Position numbers and translations under genes: made by a program. Positions 50,301 through 63,900 of a DNA stretch of 64,000 bases are shown in pieces. Each line of letters opens with the position of its first letter. Position 1 is the first letter of the stretch. Source of the DNA: Ifrita kowaldi (Eukaryota > Chordata > Aves > Passeriformes > Cinclosomatidae); contig VZRS01001745.1 of the NCBI GenBank assembly GCA_013398055.1, positions 65,581-129,580 on the forward strand, read 5' to 3'. A model generated the notes under the pieces. That model was not told the DNA's origin. It worked only from the letters and a program-made list of their open reading frames with translations, and did not search any database.

Positions 50301-53300
50301 AATTTTTTCTCTTACAGAAACATTTAATCAGGAAGATGAAATTGAAGTGTTTTACTTGCACTGACATTGAAATGTTTTGGAAATGTTTTTAAATTTCTGC
50401 TATGCACCAAACCCACAAAATACTGAAAACCGTGTTAAAAGAGCAAACATGTTTGTTTGAAAAAGCAGAAACATTTCAAATATTATTTTTACAAAAAACC
50501 ACCAAAAACCCAAAACCCAAACCCTCTTTTTTTTTTCCCCCTTTGACGATTACATTCCTTATTGCTTTGTAACACTCCTGTTGGGGCACACTTGATGGGG
50601 AAGGTAACTGCAGGAATTAGTAGTGCATTATGACCTGGAGGTCTGAGAGCAAGCATCTTTGCAAAGTTCTTTTTACAGTATGCTGGAATCTAAAAAGGGC
50701 TTTTTTAGATGCAAGGTGGGACTTTCTTCTGTATCTTGACATTGCAATATAGTGTGTTTGTGAAGTGCTAGAGTTATATTTGCCCCTTGTTTCAGAGGGC
50801 TAAACATATTTTTCTTGAGTCCTTAGAGATTTCAATTCCTCAAGTAGCTGTGAGCACAACTTCTAGCTTATTTGTTTGATACAGTTGTCTGATCTGCATC
50901 TTTGTCATCCTTGAAGTATCCTGCTTATTTCTAGTACTCCACAGTGACTATTTTATTCACATTTAAGATCTAAAATTAAGAAAGGAAACACAAATTTTGT
51001 GTAGTGTAATCACTGGTTTTTGCCACCTTCAGTAATAGTGGAAACGTGCATTTTAAGTTAACTAATATCTGTAAATAAGTGATTCACGGTCTTGTATCAT
51101 GTGCAGTTCCTGAGGCACTAATTTGCATCTCAGCTGGAAATTACTTGCTTATGTTTTATGCACTTCTAAGAGTTTAAAGATCTGCAAATATCTTTGGGTA
51201 ATACAAATATAGTAAAGATACTTTTTCCATTTACTGGGAATGCTGAGTACTGTCAGACTTTTATATTGTTGTATAATAAATTCAATGTCTTCATTAGCAG
51301 ATATCTTTCGTGACAGTGTACATTGGGGCTTTATTGTGAATGCCCTATAGACACAAGGTAAATGTAGATAAGGCTCTTAAGAATGGTACTCTTTCAGAAC
51401 GCATTAGTGGAAAGCTGGACTGTAAATAAAAAAGGTAGCAGATAAGGAATTGTTTAGCCTCATCTCAAGGCAAAGTGGAGAATAGACAAGGGTGCTGTAC
51501 TTTTTATGTCTTTATTCACATGCTGCAATATGCAGTGTAATACAAGCATGCAATATCATTATTCTAAATAAACCCTACACTGCTACTTAACAACACAAAT
51601 AACTTGAGAAATATTAGGAGCTCTCTAGAAGGCAGATTGATGTATCAGTGCGCTTTTGGGTGTCATTATAGACTGACAGGCTTCCTGATGGTGTAGTAGT
51701 AGTAATAGGCTTCAATAACTATTCCTCAAAAATTTTAAGACTGGGTGCTGGAAATTTTAACATTTCAGTGGGAGTTAAGACTACACCACTGTGAAGGCAC
51801 GTCTCCTTTAAAGACTTGTGGATTTTGTTTAGGCAACTCTCCTCAGCAAAGAGTTCCGACTGAATTAGGCAAGATAGTGTACATTGAAGTCATTGCCAAG
51901 CAAAATGGAGCCACTGTTTATGTTTTGTGGATGTTCTACTTGTCTATGTCCCTGTGCTTTTTCAAATGTTTATTATCACGTTGCTTGTGTTGATCTCCTG
52001 CTTTCCCTGTCTTGTCATGCTAAAGGCTCCTTGCAGGGAGCCAGAATGGCAGAGAGGGCTGTGCACAGGCTGCTCCGTGGCTCCAGCTCCTGACAGAGGG
52101 AGAGGGCATTAGCTTCAAAATACTGCAGTTGTATCTCCCTAGGCAGCCTGGAGCTGCTGGGCTTGCTGAGAACACTGGTTCTCGTAACATGCTTTGTTCT
52201 GCCATGTTACCCACGGAGCATTCCTCAGGATTTTTAGCATGGCTCTGCTCTGGTCTTCTTGAACAATTTTGAAATGAATGGAGTTAAGATTAAAAGGAGC
52301 AAGAGCTCTGTGAAGTTTGGTTATAAAGCACTGCTAGGTGTTGCCAGCTACTACTAATAAATTCCCACCCCATGCCCAGTACAGTAATAGTCTTTGTCCT
52401 CAGACTACTGGTAGAGTAAGAGGCAGACTTGGGACTGGAGCTGTTGAGTGCAAAAGGGAAGATGACTTATAAATATCATGTCTGTTATTTGCTGTTTAGT
52501 GCTATTAGGCTCATCTGTGTAGAATAGTGTTTAGGTCATGGAAAACCTTTCATGTTTTTTTCTTGCTCCTTAATTAGACATTTTCAGTAAGCCTCACTTG
52601 TTTCTGTCCTGCGTGCTAAGTTTGCTGACAAAAATATGATTCTATATCATGGTTTTGTTCAATGCATTTTACCCCCGTGATTTTGAAATGGATACAATTA
52701 ATAAAGAAAGATTTAGGTTCTTGGCATTTAACTTACCTTTAGAACAGCATGTTAGCCCAGCTGCTTTGCAGTCTTACCTGAGCTGCAGTTGTAGCTCAGC
52801 ACAATGCCTCGGAGGAGACTGAAAGTCGAGACAGACACTTAAAATATGTTGGCCCTTCAAAACTGGTCATTAATCACATTTCCTTATTGAGTCTTTCTTG
52901 ATATTTTTTTTTCTTTATCTGAAAAATAATGTGATCCAGAAGATCCAATATGTTACATTGATTTCTGGCTCCTTTCCTTATGGTGTAGCATGCAGTGTGT
53001 CTTCAGAGAGGGTGCTGTGTGGAGGTAAAATGCTAATGACCTTTCAGTCTGGCACAATCGTAGGAGCTTTAGGTAAATAAAGCATTTGGTTTTTAACAGT
53101 GTGATGTTGTTTTTAAGGACACTTGAATTACTTCTAGGCAGAAGAGCTGGAATTATGTAGGTTAGCTGCCAGGTGGCTCCTGCAGAGCAGGCTGTGAGCA
53201 GAGACAGCCGCATTGCCCCCAAACCAGGGAGCAAAGGCTGCAGGGCAGCACCATGCTGGCTTGGATCTGGCTTGCAGGTGCTGCAGCCAGAGCCTGACCT

Positions 53301-55860
53301 CGAGACTGTCTGTGCTTATCTTCCTATACATGCACTTAGTGACTCTTCTTTATGTGATTTGATTTCTTTCACAACTGTGCTGTTGGAGCATCTTCTGTTG
53401 GGAATATAAAAAGGGTTACGAGCTATACTTCACAGAAGCTATAGGTTGTCTCTTTCTCTTCACCCCTTCATCATATCAGACAAAATCTTTGCATGTGGAT
53501 GGATATTGGGGATCAGTGTTTTAAATTAATTTTCCTTACAAAGAAAGGCTTATGTCCTTCTTATTAAAAGAGTGAATGGCAAATTCAGGTAAGTGCCTCA
53601 GGTGTTTGGATTGTGAACTTGTGACTAACTCTGGAATTCTGAATGTGAAGTTTCATAACTGGGCATCTAGCTCCTGACATATGTCATCCTGGCTATAGAT
53701 ACCTCCATTATTTCTGGAGAACTGAGATGTCAGGGTTGTTTTGAAGTCACCTGAGGTGATCTTTTGGTTTTCTGGCTAACAGAACCCACGTGCTTGAAAA
53801 ACAAAGAGTTCATAGAGCATCCAGGGGAGCCCATGCAACCCGGAATGCATCGCATCAGTGCGCTCCTGGTCATGTTACCCCTGATTATACACCAATTGCA
53901 GGGTTTTTCAAAGCTGTAATTTTCAAGATGGAATAACTCCTATTGTTACTGTCCAAATAGAAGATGATGACAGTATATTCACTAAAATCTTGGTGACAAT
54001 TCCTGTGAATGTAATTGTACTTGAACAGGGATTCAAGTTGATACCAAAAATCTGTTTACATTTGTGTGGGTTTTATAATGAAGAAAGCTTACTGTGGCTA
54101 CTAGGGCAGACTAGGGTGTGGTGAGTTCCTGAAAAAGTTATAAGGAGACCTAAATGAACTATTAAAACTAGAGTTCCTCAATCCATAACTACTTCTGTAT
54201 ACCCATACTGAATATTTCTTTGTGTCTTTTTATTTTATCTTGGTATTTTGTGGTGTTACCTTTCTCAGTTATGTTGCAGTTTCTTCTTTCTGTGATAGGT
54301 TTGGGAATATTCCTTCCTGATATATTCAATTATCTGTTGTTGATGTATACCATTCACTATTATTATTTTTGCTGGTTTGTATTTAATAAATAAAATGAAT
54401 GGTGAGGTGTTGCTATGGTCACTAATACGTAAGCATTAGACTAGGGACACTGAGTGTTTTGTCTGTTTTTGTGTGAGACAGAGACTTTTTTCCCCTTGTT
54501 GCAATTCTCATTCGGACTGAATTTTGTGGTAGGAAATGTGATTTTTCATGTCAGCTGTTAGAGATCTGCAGATTTTTTGTTGTTGTTTTTTAGCTTCCAT
54601 GTTTTCAATATTATAATAGGTATTGATCTTTCTAAAAACCAAACATCGGATTTATGTAGACAGTCCATACATTTCTTTCTCAGAAGTCCTCTTTTGTTTA
54701 TCAGTGTTTTATTTTTGGGATAATAAGATGTTTTATTATGTAACTCATTTGTTAATTTGGAAGAAATCAATATATGAATTAGCCTTAAAATCTGATTTAG
54801 TGAGTTTTACCTTATTTCAGTTTATTTGTGTAGTATACTTCCATGCAGAATCAATTAATGGGAAAACATTTGCTGTATAGATATGTCTAGGAGGGAGAAG
54901 TTAGGAATTCAATCTTTAAGGGCAGGGAACATACTGAAAGAGGGAAGTGTGAAGATTTTTCTATTGCCTTAGCTTTTTTTTAAATTGTGCTTTAGCTTTT
55001 TTCTTTTATTTTGAAGTTGAAATATCAATTTGTCATTTTCTGAGAGATCTGGGGAAGGACTTTTTCTAAGACATTGATACCAAGTTGCAGTGAGATAGGA
55101 GTTTGTGATCCAATTCTTTTAAATTCCTTTGAAGATTCCAGTGAGGTGGACTCAATGTTTAATCACTACAGTTTTATGCATTTATTTTAAAGATTGAGCC
55201 TACCAAGTATTGTACGTATGTTTCTTGGCATTATTATTTCCTAGAAGTTTCTGAAGTACCTGTGAATGATATTACACAGTTTTTGACTTTGGCCTGGATT
55301 TTTGCCTTCCCTTAGACTGGTGGCATGAGGCTCATTTAGAATCTGCTTGCAGGCCTGTAAGTATTTTCTGGGACTAGCAAAAAATTCCTTGTTTCAGATA
55401 TTCATATTGACTTAAAACTATATATAGTTTGAGAAAGGGTGTAATCCTGTGTAAAAACACTTCTCACTTTTGTAATGCTAGAATGGGAAATATGAGTGTT
55501 GGAGCTGTAGCAGTGAAAGTGACTTTTTCCCCCCCTGTGCCAAATAAAAATATTTTTATTTATCTTATTTCTTTTTATCTTTGAGTTGTGGTTCAGTGCC
55601 CTGTCTATCGATTTGTTCACAAACTGGATGTGGCTGTCTGAAGGAATACACTGCTGATATGTGCTCTAGACAGCTGAACCAACTATGTGGAGCCACTGAG
55701 ATAATTTTTGCTTAGTTGTAGTTCTGTTTCTCCTATTAAAGCATGAACTTGCTCTAAATGTAGTGATGCATGTAGAAGTAGAACTTTAAACGCTAATAAA
55801 TTAGTACTAGTGTTATAAAACAGAAGCACGGTTTTTATGTATGTATTCCTTTGACCTGGG
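44359..55860 (+). other. BMPR2: BMPR2 intron 3, proximal part; no exon seen
   Basis: Intron 3 opens with the strong donor gtaagt. The exon 3 frame stays open for 27 further codons to a stop at 44442-44444. AATAAA motifs occur at 45157-45162 and 45523-45528. No sequence resembling the exon 4 transmembrane segment is seen in any frame. An A/C-rich tract followed by T10 lies at 50491-50540, and a T-run near 47349-47360. Confidence 0.8.
50491..50540. repeat. Low-complexity A/C tract followed by T10C5
   Basis: The tract runs from acaaaaaacc through repeated ccaaaaaccc and caaaaccc words to an uninterrupted T10 and a C run. It looks like degenerate simple sequence. No flanking retrotransposon was recognised. 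Confidence 0.6.
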
Positions 55861-55874
55861 TGGTTTTACTCTTT

Positions 55875-55916
55875 AAAAAAACTAAAACCAAAACTAAAAC
55901 CAAAACAACACACACA
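55875..55916. repeat. Imperfect 12-bp tandem repeat, A/C-rich
   Basis: Two copies of a unit close to aaaactaaaacc lie in tandem and grade into a short (CA)n run at about 55907-55915. The opposite strand is G/T-rich. It is simple-sequence DNA with no evident function. Confidence 0.7.
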
Positions 55917-58900
55917 TAAAAACTTCAAAAAGAAGCAAAACCCAAATCCACCCCCTGCCCCCCAGTAGAACAAACAGACAAAATAACCCCCAAGCATGGA
56001 GAAAATACCCACATTCACACTAGTGTGAACTCCTGACAGGGTAGGCATCCAAATTGCAGCAAATACAAATTGGTTATATTCTAACTGTGGTTCTGTTTTC
56101 CTCCATTTCTGGTCTCTAAGGGTATAATTGCAGTGACTAAGGCAAAATGGATGATGCTGACTGAGCCGCAGTGAATTGCACTTAGCAATGTTCTTCCTTT
56201 GAATGCAGGTCCAGACCCTGCTGTTCTGCAGTGCTGTGGGAAAGCAGGGACAACTTGGTGAAAACTTACTGCAAAATAAGGCCTGCGAAGCCAGAGAAAT
56301 CAGTGACAGAGGAACATTTAGAAAATACTTTAAATGTTTTTAGACAAGTTTATGTAATGAGTCTGAAGAGTAACATGAGTTTCTCTGCCTTTATCAGCAC
56401 TGTCAGCAGATCGATCCTGCACTTGAGACCTGCAGGTGAGGCTGGGCCGTGCTCCCCCACCCATGGGTTTGGGTGAGCAGAGCACTGCTCACCCCTGTGT
56501 GAGACACTCCCAGCTGCAGAGCCATTCATAGCATCTCTGGAGCAAACTAAAAGTGTGTGTGGGTGACATAAGTACAGACTGTAACCCAGGAGCATTGCAC
56601 ATCTCTGAGCGTGGTGCCAGGCGCTCTGGGGCTGCTGTCCCCAGGCCCTGCCAGCAGCGCTCGGACTGGCGCAGGGAGGCAGAGCCAAGGGAGGTGTAGC
56701 CTGTCCCTGCCCAGCTTTGGAGGGGTAAATAGAGACTTCTCTCTGGCACTAAGAGAACAGTTAGTGAGTAATAGCAGTGGGAGGGAGTGCAAAGGAAAAG
56801 ATTTGAAACTAATTTGAGATTTCAGTGTATAGCTCAGGTGTGCTAACATTACTTTTCCTTATTTTTCAACAGTTAAATGTTGTTTTCGGGAAGGTTGGTG
56901 TGTTTGGGTTGGGGGGGGTATTTTTCTTTGTTTGGTTTGGTTTTTATTATTTTAATTAAAACTGAAAACATCAAACTCTAGTGTGGAGAGAAAATTTTCA
57001 TAATAGTTTTGGGGTGTTAGATACCTGTGATAAAGACAATAATAATTAAATATTGCTAATGGGGGGAAAATTCATAAATTGCGAATCCTTGATTTTGCTA
57101 GATATTCCAGAATAGACCAAGTGAAATAGGGTACTAAAGATACCAGTCTGAACAGGTTCTCCCAACTGCTGAGCTTGATCCTACACTGAGCTGGTGTGTA
57201 ATATTATAATCTGTACTCAGAGCAGGGAGTGGAGGTGAGCACAGTCCTACATTTAGGAAGAGTCTGGCTATGTGGTCACTGTGCCATGATTGCTGTGGAA
57301 CAGAAGTTTCCTGTTGTATAAGGGAACACAGCACTAAATATTTGATTAGCTGAGATCATATGTCACCTAAATGTTCCTCAAGGACGTGTTCATTTTATGC
57401 CTGCACACTTACATGTGAGTTTATGAGTGGGTTGGTAGGTGGGCATAAACAGGTATAGTTAGAGTTTTTTCTAGCTTTTTCTACCTGTATCAGAATTGAA
57501 ATTACCACTTTTTAGGCATTTACAGTTTGTGTTTAAGCTGAACCTGATGAGTAGCCTAGCACATCTGATGCCAGAAGCATGACATGGATTTCTTCACTGC
57601 CTTAATGTCTCTGTAATCACTGTAGTGGGTTGTATCTTATTCCCAAAAGTGCTATTGGCACAATGCTGGCCTGTGTTATGATGGAGCCCTTGAAATGAGA
57701 TTGGAAGGCAGGCTTTTCCATTCTTTCTAGATGGTTATGGAATGAAACAGTTACCAGGTAGGTGCTATTAGCTGCAGGTTTTTCTGAGAAGCAAATATGT
57801 TCTTGCAAATGCCATCAGCTTCTACCTGTAATGGAGCTATGTTTTGATTATTTGGTAGAAATGTGGTCAAGTACTTGACAACTTCTTATATTTTTGCACT
57901 GAACTGGGCTCCTGACAGACCTTTCCAGGAGTTGAAACCTTTCAGCAAATGGCAGTTTGGAAAGACAAATAGGAAGTGTGTTGTGTAAGCATCATGGAAC
58001 TCACGGAACACTTGGATTTCCTTTTTTAAAGGATAGATTGGGAAACAGAACTCTTGTCTAAAACAATAATAGGACAATATCTGCTCAGAGGCATAACTGG
58101 TGTAATTACCCGTGAGTTGTTAGAAAGAATAAGCAAGGGAAACAAGCAAAAAAAACCCCAACAACCAAACCATAGTTAAGGCTGAAAGCATGGAGTTGAT
58201 TTGCAATCATAAATCCTCATTTTTGTCCTGGGTATGCATTTTCACTTTGATGAAGTTTACAGAGTTGCATATTCCTAAACCTAGACTAGTGATTGAGGGT
58301 ATCTTAAATTTTGAGTGACCAAACAAGGATGTATTAGAAGCGTCTTCATTGAAGTGTAGAAATGCTTTGATGGTGACCAGTTGGGAGCCAGAAGAATAGT
58401 TTGAAAATCTTGCCTGTGACTGCATGTATTTTCTGATGTGTTAAAGCAGGAACACCTGTCAGAAAGGAGTCCGTCTCAAGTTTGATTTTGGGGTTTTCGT
58501 TTTGCAAAAAAAGATTTCTACTTGCTTAATGGGGCTTGAGGTTTTTGCCTTTCGCTTAATAGGATTTCATGGTACGGTCAGGATTTGAGTAAATTAGATT
58601 GACAGAAGACTTCTTTATATTCATTTTTTTAAAAGGCTCCTTTTTCTGTTCTAATTTCTACAGTGTCTGTGTAAATAACTGTCTTATGAAGGTACCAGTT
58701 TTAGACTTACAGTTTAATTGTACAGCATCATTAAAACAGCTGAAACCAATACTCAGGGCTGTGACCAGTTCAGGGATTCATTTAAGAAAGTTTTTATTAC
58801 ATGGAAAATATGTTTAAAGTAGAAGAGTTACAGAAGCCATATCATTCAATATGTAAGTTTTATTCAGTCTGTGAAATCTATCTAGCAATCATGCAGATTC

Positions 58901-60454
58901 CAACATCATTAGCAAGTAATTTCCATAGGATTATGAAATGTCTCCTCATGACCTATTCAGATTTGTGTTGAAATATTTATTCCTGGTTTGAAACAAGTTT
59001 GTTACTGTAGGGCAGACAGAACATGTTATACAAGTGAAGTCAGCTGTAACACAAATTGATAGCTTTGATGCCAGCCTTTGTACTTGATTGATGTATATTT
59101 ATTTTGGCAGGGATGTTGCCTTAGATATGGTCCTTCCTCCCCTCCCATGGTCTCCCCGTTGGCTTCCGTAGCCCGCTCCCAGCTCGGCCCAGCCGTGGTT
59201 GTGCAGCACAGCTGCTGGGCACCGCTGGGCTGGAACAGCACCTGGGAGTAGGAGGCAAGGGATGCCTGAGCTGGCACTTGTGCTGCAAGAACTGAACATC
59301 AAACGATGTCTGTATTTCATCTGAAATCAAGTACTTAGATCTGTAGAAGGATTTTGCATAAGTGCAAACTAAGGATTACTATTTATCATTATTGCCTTTT
59401 TCATCTTCGTGCTATTTTAAAGTAATCAGAATAACCTTTGAAGTTAGGGAAGGTACTGTTTTTCCCATTATATAACTAGCTAACATAAAGCACTAAGAAG
59501 CAAAGTAACCTACCTAAGATCAGGCTATTCTGTATCAGAGCCAGCAACACAATCTGAGTTTCTCTTTGTTGTATATTTCGAGTTCTGGAAATTTTTTCTT
59601 TCCTTTAGGAAAAGAAAATGCATTTACACATCTCTAACATGCACTTGTGTGCCCTCGTACAAGATGCAGTTTTCTGTTCGAAGAAGGTCACTCCAGCTGG
59701 TGTCTTGGAAACAGGAGCTGTGTGTCAGAGGAGACTATTGATTTTGCTGGGGTCCCCGTGAGGTTAAAGCCTTTCTCCTCTCTGGGCCTCTCGCTGTTTC
59801 AGCTCCTGCCCTGCCGACTGCTGGCCCTGCCACTGCCTCTCCTCCTCACGGGCTTGTCAGGTTCCCACAGCCTTTTCTGTCCTTTATTTCTTTCTGCTTG
59901 AGGATGTCCCCGAATAGCTGTGTCTCATATCTGCGCAGTATCTTTGAGAGAGAGGTTCTTCCTGCCCGGAAACCATCTGAATGTCCATTTAGGCAAGGAC
60001 AGTAGAGGGAAATAGCCCTTGCTAGGGCCTCTCAGCTGGGAAGGAGAGGCAGCTTTCAGCAGGGGAACCAGGAGAGGTTCAGCTGCTCTGCCGCCCTCCA
60101 CCGCTCACTGGCACGGACACAGGGGAGAGCAGTGTCCTCAGTGATGGCCTGTGCTGGATGGGACCAAGTGAGGAACAGGAGTGAGACTGAGACACTGATG
60201 CAGACTGAATGAGAGTGCCCAGAGTTCTGAGGAAGAGAAGGGGACATGCTGTTCACTGCATTCCTCAGGCACCCTGGAGTGAGATAGGAGGGGCACTTCT
60301 GTCTGGTCCCAACTTCCCACTTTCTGCTTCATTGCTCGTGTCCCCCTAATAACCATTTCATCTGGGAAATACCTGGTAAGACCAACCAGTACGACGTTAG
60401 AGCATAGAGAAATGTAATTATTATCGTTGTCTTAAAATTACAGAAGACTTCTAA

Positions 60455-60482
60455 AATATTTTTGAATATTTTCAAAAATATT
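60455..60482. repeat. Perfect 12-bp-arm inverted repeat in AT-rich cluster
   Basis: AATATTTTTGAA at 60455-60466 is the exact reverse complement of ttcaaaaatatt at 60471-60482, with loop tatt. Related words (ccaaaatattgaa, tttttgaatat) follow to about 60518, so the palindrome sits in a small family of AT-rich repeats. Confidence 0.8.
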
Positions 60483-60931
60483 GACTATATTCCAAAATAT
60501 TGAATCTTTTTGAATATCCTAGAAAAAGGTTTTGCTAAGGTTAGAAATTACATGGCCATGTAGAGAAGATGATTGGAGAAAATAAGAGAGGAGGTAGGAT
60601 TAATGGAAAAATGGGACAAGTACATTCATGTTACTGTGTCCTTCTAAACCATGATAGCAAGAGCTGGAGCAGATGCATACCTTTTGGAATACTACAGGCA
60701 TTGTCTGAATTTGCATTAGCCAGACAAACACAATCTTTGTGTGAATGTTTCTAAAATATCAGACAGGTTTAACTCACAACTCTGCAGCACAGGCCTTCAA
60801 ATTTAAAATCACAAAACCTTTTATATACAAGAATGTACACTGTACTGAGTTGTACTAGAAGTATAGAAATATGTTCTTGAATTAAAGAGAGTAGGAAAAG
60901 TTAAGTTTTAGTACTAAAATACTTGCTACAG

Positions 60932-60957
60932 TTGAGGATTACACTTGAGGATTACAA
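60932..60957. repeat. 13-bp tandem duplication
   Basis: ttgaggattacac is followed immediately by ttgaggattacaa, 12 of 13 bases identical. It is probably a replication-slippage duplication. Confidence 0.8.
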
Positions 60958-63900
60958 TATTAAGCTGATTTAGGGTATTACATCTGAAGTACTAGGACAT
61001 AAACCAAAAGTGTAATGAAAGGTTTTGTCAGAGCTCATTCTCACCCTGTTTCTATTGATCTTGGGCTTATACTTGAAACAGGTTGGCTGCCTAAAATTCT
61101 GCTATCATTCAGATTTCATTGCGTGCTTAGGGAAATGATTTTGGAATAAACACCCAGTACAATCGTGTCCTTTAAATCAGTTCATTCTTCATTGCCTGTT
61201 GCTAAGGTTGACAAGAAAAAAAAATACTCCTGAAAGTCAATGAGAGGTGTGCAGCTCTTCTGACAGGACATGAGTGCTCTGTGCTCCTGCCCACGCAGGA
61301 GCAGCACCACGTCTCTGTGCTGTGGCTGTGAACAGAGGCACTGCCACTCCTCCAGGGTGTGCCCAGCAAGAACCTGCTGGGACAGGCCCACACATCCCAC
61401 ACTGCTTGGGCTTGGCTCGCCTTCCCACCAAGGAAATGGCTGGCAGGGGGGGAACGTGGGTTTCTGTAGGAGCAAGGGGAGCATGACTGATGGGTAGACA
61501 GCATTCCTGGGCTTCAGCACTCTTAAAGACATGAAAAATGCAGCACATGGGATCAGAGCTGCCTTTTCTGAAGGATCTGGAGGGGTTGGTTGTTCGCTCA
61601 CCCGTATAAAAACAGGCATTTCACTGTTTTGATGTCATTTTTTGGGCTCTATTTTTAGTGCCTGGGAACATTACAGACATGAAATATGTAGCTGTTGAGC
61701 TTGTTGGAGTTAAAATAACTTCAAATATCTTTAAAGAGGCTTTCTGAAGTACTCATTTTTTTCCATTGCAGCACATGTAGTTTTTGATCCAGTGCATTGT
61801 AGAGGCTGGAAGTGTGCCATTATGTAAAAGCTGGTGTTACCATTTGGTTTGATAAGCAGGAAGTTCTGTTGGTCCAAGATGAATATAAGGGGATAATGTA
61901 AATGGTGTTTTCAGCCTTTCTATTAAAAAACATTTTTCTGACTTATATTTCAATATGGAAGATGTCCCCAGTATGTTGTTAAGTGCTCCAATTAGCTTTC
62001 CCTTTAGCTTGAAGGTAAGGTTGAGGTGTACTCAAAAACAGTTTGACTGTAGAAGCAAGATATTCCTTTTATCTCTCTAGTAATCAAATATTTATTGGTA
62101 TATAGGGAACTTCAGAAAGAGTAACCTAAATTCAGTTTTGTGTTTGGATTGCTATTTATTTTACATACATCATGATTATAAGGTTCTAGTCAGTAGTGTT
62201 AGAAATTATACTGAAGATGCCTGAACTCCCGGAAGAAAAGGCAGGAAGAGAAGTTTTGTTGGGTTTTTATGAACTCATTAATTTCTTCTGCACACATGTG
62301 ACAAGCTGCTAATTCACCTCTCTGTATCTAGTCATCAAAGAAAGAGCAGTTAGGGATTTCATAACCCACTCTCCTGCCAAAGACATTACTACTCATGCTT
62401 CATTTTTGAGTTTCATGTATCACTACATTCTTCAGTATTCAAAATGAACAAAAAAGGCCAATCTAAACCCCACAGCCTGGCTCCGGATTGAGTGCTTGGT
62501 GGCAGCCAGTACACTGGAGGAGGACAGAGGAAGGGGGGACTGTGGAAGAGATTCCATCTCTGGGAGTGCTTGGCTGCAGGGGCAGCGAGGGACTCCTCCT
62601 CTTGGAGACAAAGCTCAAATCCAGATGGCATTTTCCAGCAGCAGATTTTTGAAGAGAGATCTGCCCACTGAAGCTCTGCCATCACGGATGACTGACTTCT
62701 AGCTGTAGCAGGATTCCTCTGGAGCACATTATGGGAAATAGATTTTACAGCCCAAGCTGTATGATGTTTTGAGGCATTCTCTGAGGAGACAGATGGGATC
62801 TGTGATGCATGATTGCCAGGTTTTGATGTTACTGCAAGTCTCATGAGAGACTGGTGCTTTCTGACAGTCCAGGTTCCACACAGTGATGCAATTATGCGAA
62901 AAACGCATTAAAATTTTAGCTCCCCTGATGTGGAGAAAAACATTAAAAGATGTATCCCGAAGGGCGCCATATGACAATAAGTATATAAGATTTTATATAA
63001 AAAGTTAAAGTCAGTCAAATATGATGGTGCTGAGTGCAAAGTGGAAACATATTGGTAACTCTTTAAATCTTTTCTTCAAATATTGGAATGATTGGAAGCA
63101 AGTGCAAATTATCTGTTTCATCTAAGCCAATAGACTAGAAACCAGAGACTTGCTCTAAAGTCCAGGGAAAACATCCATTTTCAGTTATGAAAGAAAATTG
63201 CCTTAGGGCTATGGATTGGCAGGATAATTCTGCTAAAGAATGTTGCACCATCTCCCACAAAAAATACAGTTCCCATTGTGTTTTCCATCTGTGTGTGCAC
63301 CGTGCTCGATCCTCTTCCACAGAAATTATCTTCCTAACTTCGTTGTGCCTTCAAGTGCCTCCAAAAATGTTATGTGAAAGAGTGGTTCCTTACTCTAACT
63401 TTGGTTTAAGTACTGAAGATGGTCATGTTAATAACATTGTGTAGTTGTATTGCAGAATTTGGACATGGATCTTAATTTTATTAATAATTTGTCAAATGCT
63501 TACAGAAAAGATGCAGCTTTACCTCTTATACATGAGTTCATGAAACAGAATTAGGGTAATAGTTGTTTTAAAACATGCACCTATAAAAGCTTAGGTCAGT
63601 AGCAGAAGTTGTTAGGAAATGCTATTTTTTCCTTTCATCATTCTCAGCTATATATAGATTTAATAGAAAATTGGGAACAGCTCCTGCTGGAGTTCACTGT
63701 AAATGTCTGCAGACCATAATTTAAAGGTATTCCAACCTTGTAGATCCAATTTAACTAAAAATACAGGTTTAAATGCTTTTAATTAAATCGGTGTAGATGG
63801 GATTCTTGTCATCATTATATGATAATCTGACCTATGTCCCTGGTATCTAAAAGGCTACTAATGTATTTTTTTGTTAAAAGTTCTCTACTTTTTTTTTTCT

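Noticed and set aside
57621..57632. tgtagtgggttg, matching 11 of 12 bases of the left LTR terminus
   Set aside because: The similarity stops after 12 bases, and I found no matching right terminus or target duplication downstream.
61182..61619. 145-codon minus-strand frame with overlapping frames in other phases
   Set aside because: Several frames are open at once on both strands, the signature of GC-driven stop depletion rather than of coding.
62413..62844. 143-codon minus-strand frame
   Set aside because: It has no family resemblance, no splice context and no codon pattern distinguishing it from its neighbours.
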